Assembly (NCBI GenBank): GCA_052148435.1 | Contig: JBKQIF010000132.1 | Span: forward strand, 1-64,000 | Reading direction: 5' to 3' | Length of the DNA stretch: 64,000 bases | Origin: JBEKYD01 sp052148435 | Lineage (GTDB): Bacteria; Acidobacteriota; Terriglobia; Bryobacterales; Bryobacteraceae | In this document: positions 61,237-64,000 of the stretch, piece after piece | Layout of the letters: each line of letters starts with the position of its first letter | Position numbering within the stretch: the first letter of the stretch is position 1 | Made by a program: the position numbers and the translations under genes | The notes under the pieces: generated by a model | Told to the model about the DNA's origin: nothing | Database searches by the model: none | The model's input: only the letters and a program-made list of their open reading frames with translations

Positions 61237-62289
61237 ATGCTCACAATTAGTTATCAAAACCGGCGCGCGGTTCAAATTGAGAACCAGCGTCTGCGCTTGA
61301 CCGTGCTGGAGGGAGGCGGGCACATCGCCGGGCTCCAGCACAAACCGACCGGCGTGAACCCACTGTGGATACCGCCCTGGCCATCCATTGAACCTTCCAC
61401 CTATGACCCCGCCCTGCATCCCGAGTACGGCAACGATTCGGAGAGCAAACTGCTGGCCGGCATCATGGGCCATAACCTGTGTCTGGACACCTTCGGCGGC
61501 CCGTCGGCGGAAGAGGCGGCGGCGGGCATGACGGTCCACGGCGAGGCGCCGGTGGTGCGCCATCGGATCGCGGAATCCGCCGGCGGGTTGATCGTTAGCG
61601 CGGACCTGCCGGAAGCGCAACTGGCTTTCGAGCGGCGCATCCGCCTGGATGGCCCCTTTGTCCGGATTTCCGAGACCGTTCGGAACCTCTCCAGGCTGGA
61701 CCGTCCAGCGGCCTGGACGGAACACGTCACCCTGGGACCGCCGTTCCTCGAGAAAGGATCGACCCAGCTTCGCCTGCCGGCCACACTTTCCAAGGTATTC
61801 GAGGGACCTTTCGGCAACGCCGATTGCATGCAGCCGGCCGCCGAGTTCGACTGGCCGTTCGTCCCGCGCGTGGACGGCGGCACGTCGGACCTGCGGACGT
61901 TTACCGCCGCTCCGGTGAGCGGGGGCTACACCACGCACCTCATGGATCCCCGCCGCGAGAAGGCCTTCTTTTTCGCCTGGTCGCCCGCCACGAAGGTCCT
62001 GTTCGGGTACATCTGGAACCGTTCGGATTTCCCGTGGGTTGGCATCTGGGAGGAGAACCGGAGCCGTACCACGCCGCCCTGGGACAGTGAGACGGTGACG
62101 CGGGGAATCGAGTTCGGCGCCTCTCCCATGCCGGAACCGCGACGCCGGATGATCGGCCGGGGACGGCTTTTCGGCGAGCCTTGCTATCGCTGGCTTCCGG
62201 CCAGGACATCGGTGACGGTGGAGTACTCGGCGTTCCTCACCACGGCCGAAGCGATTCCCGAAACCGAAGAAGAGCTGAGCGTCGTGTGA
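61237..62289 (+). CDS. Galactose-mutarotase-fold sugar-binding protein
   Basis: 350 residues, cytoplasmic by sequence (no signal peptide). Features of the aldose-epimerase superfamily fold include VQIENQRLRLTVLEGGGHIAGLQHKPTGVNPLW at the start, the HGEAPVV strand, and WTEHVTLGPPFLE, where the H and E/D positions are candidates for the catalytic pair. The C-terminal half has FFFAWSPATKVLFGYIWNRSDFPWVGIWEEN. I cannot tell whether it is a true epimerase or a related sugar-binding enzyme. Context suggests a role in sugars released by the beta-helix protein upstream. Confidence 0.8.
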   Translation: MLTISYQNRRAVQIENQRLRLTVLEGGGHIAGLQHKPTGVNPLWIPPWPSIEPSTYDPALHPEYGNDSESKLLAGIMGHNLCLDTFGGPSAEEAAAGMTVHGEAPVVRHRIAESAGGLIVSADLPEAQLAFERRIRLDGPFVRISETVRNLSRLDRPAAWTEHVTLGPPFLEKGSTQLRLPATLSKVFEGPFGNADCMQPAAEFDWPFVPRVDGGTSDLRTFTAAPVSGGYTTHLMDPRREKAFFFAWSPATKVLFGYIWNRSDFPWVGIWEENRSRTTPPWDSETVTRGIEFGASPMPEPRRRMIGRGRLFGEPCYRWLPARTSVTVEYSAFLTTAEAIPETEEELSVV

Positions 62290-62394
62290 GCGCGTTCCGG
62301 CACGGGTCGAACGTCGCGGGAACGTTCTCCGTCATCAGCGGATCGTACGAGATCGCCGGCGCTACGCAAAGTTTCTGGGAGTCTCGGCGCACAA

Positions 62395-62414
62395 CGTCGG
62401 CTCGAAAGCCGACG
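62395..62414. repeat. Hairpin and half-element between convergent genes
   Basis: CGTCGGCT-CGAA-AGCCGACG is a perfect 8-bp hairpin, followed by GCAGGCC-AGA-GGCC and GCGCCACG. This resembles one half of the intergenic inverted-repeat family. A similar half-element (AGGCTGACAGCCTGCGCCAC) lies near 15002-15022. It could end transcription from either side. Confidence 0.5.
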
Positions 62415-62450
62415 CTGCAGGCCAGAGGCCCGCGCCACGAAAATTCGTCG

Positions 62451-64000
62451 CTACTGGGATTCCACCATCACCAGGCCGGAGGGCAGCTCTTCGCCGAAAA
62501 TGCGGCCCAGGGCGCGGTCGTCTTCGGTTTCGCCATCGAGGATGGGTAGCAAGCGGTCGGCGTGGGCGTGCTGCGCCAACCTGGCGCGAACCGTGTCGCG
62601 GGTGGCGATGGGCAGGTCGCGGGTGGGGTCCTCGGTGCGGCGGGCGATGGCGGCAAGGGCATCGGCCGCGGCGGGGATCGCGAGCAGCGCTTCGGCCCAG
62701 CGGGCGGCGATGGCCGGGGGCACGACCAGGTTGATGGGGCCGTAGAACAGCTTGCGCGCGCCCAATCGTAACAGGCACCACAGCTCGCTTTCCTTGTAAT
62801 CGCCGGTCTTGACGCGCTTGACCAGCGCATCGCCCAGTTCGGTCTTGGTGCCCACCGGCAAAAGCTCCAGGCTGGCGGCGGTGCGCCACATTTCGCGCAG
62901 CAGCGACGGGTTCAGGCGCGGCGTTTTTTTCGAGCCGCGCGGCAACAGGAACACCGAAAGGCGCTGGTAAGTATCGGTCTGCTGATTACGATTCAATCCG
63001 CCGGCGAGGCGTCCCCAGAAGATCCACCAATCGATTTCGCATTGCGCCTGGTTGGCATAGGTCAGGCCGGACGAGTAGACGCGCCGCGCCTGCTCGATGC
63101 GAAAGTCGTCGCCGGGAAAACCGAAGCCGGGGCGCAGGCAGAAGCCGGCCAGATTGAGCCAGCGAATCTCGAAGGCGGCCGATTTCTTGCGCCCGTCCGC
63201 GACCGCCAGAAACGCGTCGGCCATCTGGCGAATGGCGGCAACGGGCCACGAATTGCGGCCCAGGCCCATGCTCTGTTCCAGGCGGGCGGGCAGTGCCTCG
63301 GGCGGAAAGGGCGCTTTGGCGCTGGGCGAAAACATCGCCGTAATCGATTCCAGCGACGACTTCAGAGCCTGCTCGCTCACCACCGCCGCGGCGCGGCGCT
63401 CGGTCGGCTGCGCGGCCTGTTTGCGGAGGGCGAATTCCAGGTTCCAGCGGTTGTCGCTGATCTTCGATTCGCACCAGGTTTCGAGCGTGCCGATCTCAGT
63501 GAGCCGCGCGCCCAGTTTCACCGGAATCAGCCGTTCCTCGGCTTTCTTGCCGAAGCGGATCACGGCGTGCAAGGGCGCGTGACGGTGCAGGCTTTCGTCG
63601 TCGGCTGCAAATTCCACCACGTCGCCGAGCTTGTCTTCGGTGCGGGCGAGCGAGCTATAGAGACGGAAGCCGACCGGTCGATTGGCCACCAGTTGCAGCG
63701 CGTCGTTATCGATCGAGACCGCCGAACCTTCTTCCGCCCCGCGCGGCACCAGGCACACGGCGGGGAATTTGCCGTCGCGAACTTCGCCCAGGGCGATGTA
63801 ATAGGTTCGCGGCAGGCCGCCGCGCACCAGGATGCCGTTGCCGGTGCCGCGCGCGTAGCTGTAATACGCCGCGCCGCGCGCCACGGCCAGGTCCAGGTCG
63901 CTGTTTTCCAGAATCTCCGGACGACGGCCATACCAGCGGCAGAGCACGTCGGCCACGCGCTCGCGCAGAATCTGCGGGATGAAGAAGCCGCCGTTGAACA
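62451..64000 (-). CDS. Hsp70-like protein with DUF3731 C-terminus, truncated by window edge
   Basis: The frame is open to the last base, so the N-terminal ATPase domain lies beyond the window. The visible 516 residues begin with the end of the Hsp70-like ATPase domain (FNGGFFIPQILRERV, then LDLAVARGAAYYSYARG, the DnaK-type nucleotide motif). A short beta-rich domain follows, and then a long helical region with NPSLLREMWRTAASLELLP, LWCLLRLGARKLFYGPINLVVPP and RDLPIATR, matching DUF3731-bearing Hsp70 homologues. In many genomes such genes are paired with another Hsp70-like gene, so one may lie just outside. Probably a chaperone-like protein of unknown client. Confidence 0.85.
   Translation of the reverse strand, partial: FNGGFFIPQILRERVADVLCRWYGRRPEILENSDLDLAVARGAAYYSYARGTGNGILVRGGLPRTYYIALGEVRDGKFPAVCLVPRGAEEGSAVSIDNDALQLVANRPVGFRLYSSLARTEDKLGDVVEFAADDESLHRHAPLHAVIRFGKKAEERLIPVKLGARLTEIGTLETWCESKISDNRWNLEFALRKQAAQPTERRAAAVVSEQALKSSLESITAMFSPSAKAPFPPEALPARLEQSMGLGRNSWPVAAIRQMADAFLAVADGRKKSAAFEIRWLNLAGFCLRPGFGFPGDDFRIEQARRVYSSGLTYANQAQCEIDWWIFWGRLAGGLNRNQQTDTYQRLSVFLLPRGSKKTPRLNPSLLREMWRTAASLELLPVGTKTELGDALVKRVKTGDYKESELWCLLRLGARKLFYGPINLVVPPAIAARWAEALLAIPAAADALAAIARRTEDPTRDLPIATRDTVRARLAQHAHADRLLPILDGETEDDRALGRIFGEELPSGLVMVESQ

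Overview
This window looks like chromosomal DNA from an acidobacterium of the Candidatus Solibacter / Bryobacterales kind. That is an inference from several family signatures: a large ADOP-type (acidobacterial duplicated orphan permease) FtsX/MacB permease, a long surface protein with the Solibacter-type C-terminal domain (TIGR03437-like), an SBBP beta-propeller protein, a PEP-CTERM protein, CarD and LytTR regulators, many exported proteins, and high GC throughout. No rRNA, tRNA, CRISPR array, prophage or complete insertion sequence was seen.

Layout. 1-5.6 kb: 3' end of an SBBP protein, trpS, an orphan LytTR regulator, a small conserved-looking protein, a CarD-like regulator and a HicAB toxin-antitoxin pair. 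5.6-11.4 kb: a minus-strand electron-transfer operon (long acyl-CoA dehydrogenase, ETF:quinone oxidoreductase-like flavoprotein with a ferredoxin tail, EtfB, EtfA). 11.6-23.4 kb: a sortilin-like beta-propeller gene split by one in-frame TGA, an ADOP permease, an exported M28 peptidase and a TIGR03437-type surface protein with a clear terminator. 23.8-29.5 kb: a degenerate receiver protein, cell-wall amidase and lytic transglycosylase, mobA overlapping an MlaF-like ATPase, and galK preceded by a possible small membrane protein. 29.8-35.3 kb: a winged-helix/AAA+ ATPase, an exported PaiB-like protein, and a secretin whose secretin domain is interrupted by four Ig-like repeats. 35.4-43 kb: a large hybrid histidine kinase and pyruvate carboxylase. 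43-48.7 kb: an L-fucose utilisation locus with two divergent arms (symporter, GH29 fucosidase, mutarotase; aldo/keto reductase, lactonase). 49-51 kb: a Tat-type hypothetical protein, a 55-residue ORF, a response regulator and a PEP-CTERM protein. 51.3-57.8 kb: a MoxR - DUF58 - vWA - vWA operon. 58-64 kb: a double pectate-lyase-like beta-helix protein with a propeller tail, a mutarotase-fold protein, and the C-terminal part of an Hsp70-like/DUF3731 protein running off the window.

Between genes there is a recurrent family of 57-134 bp inverted-repeat elements. The best-conserved copies have ends like GTGGGAC...GTCCCAC enclosing two smaller hairpins. I found eight copies; all lie between genes, except that one extends into the last codons and stop of pyruvate carboxylase.

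The genes point to a heterotrophic soil-type bacterium living on plant or glycoprotein polysaccharide (fucose, pectin-like glycans, galactose), with extensive secretion and envelope remodelling. The features most worth a second look are the Ig-interrupted secretin, the repeat family, the fucose locus, the acyl-CoA dehydrogenase/ETF operon, and the Trp-to-TGA break in the sortilin-like gene.
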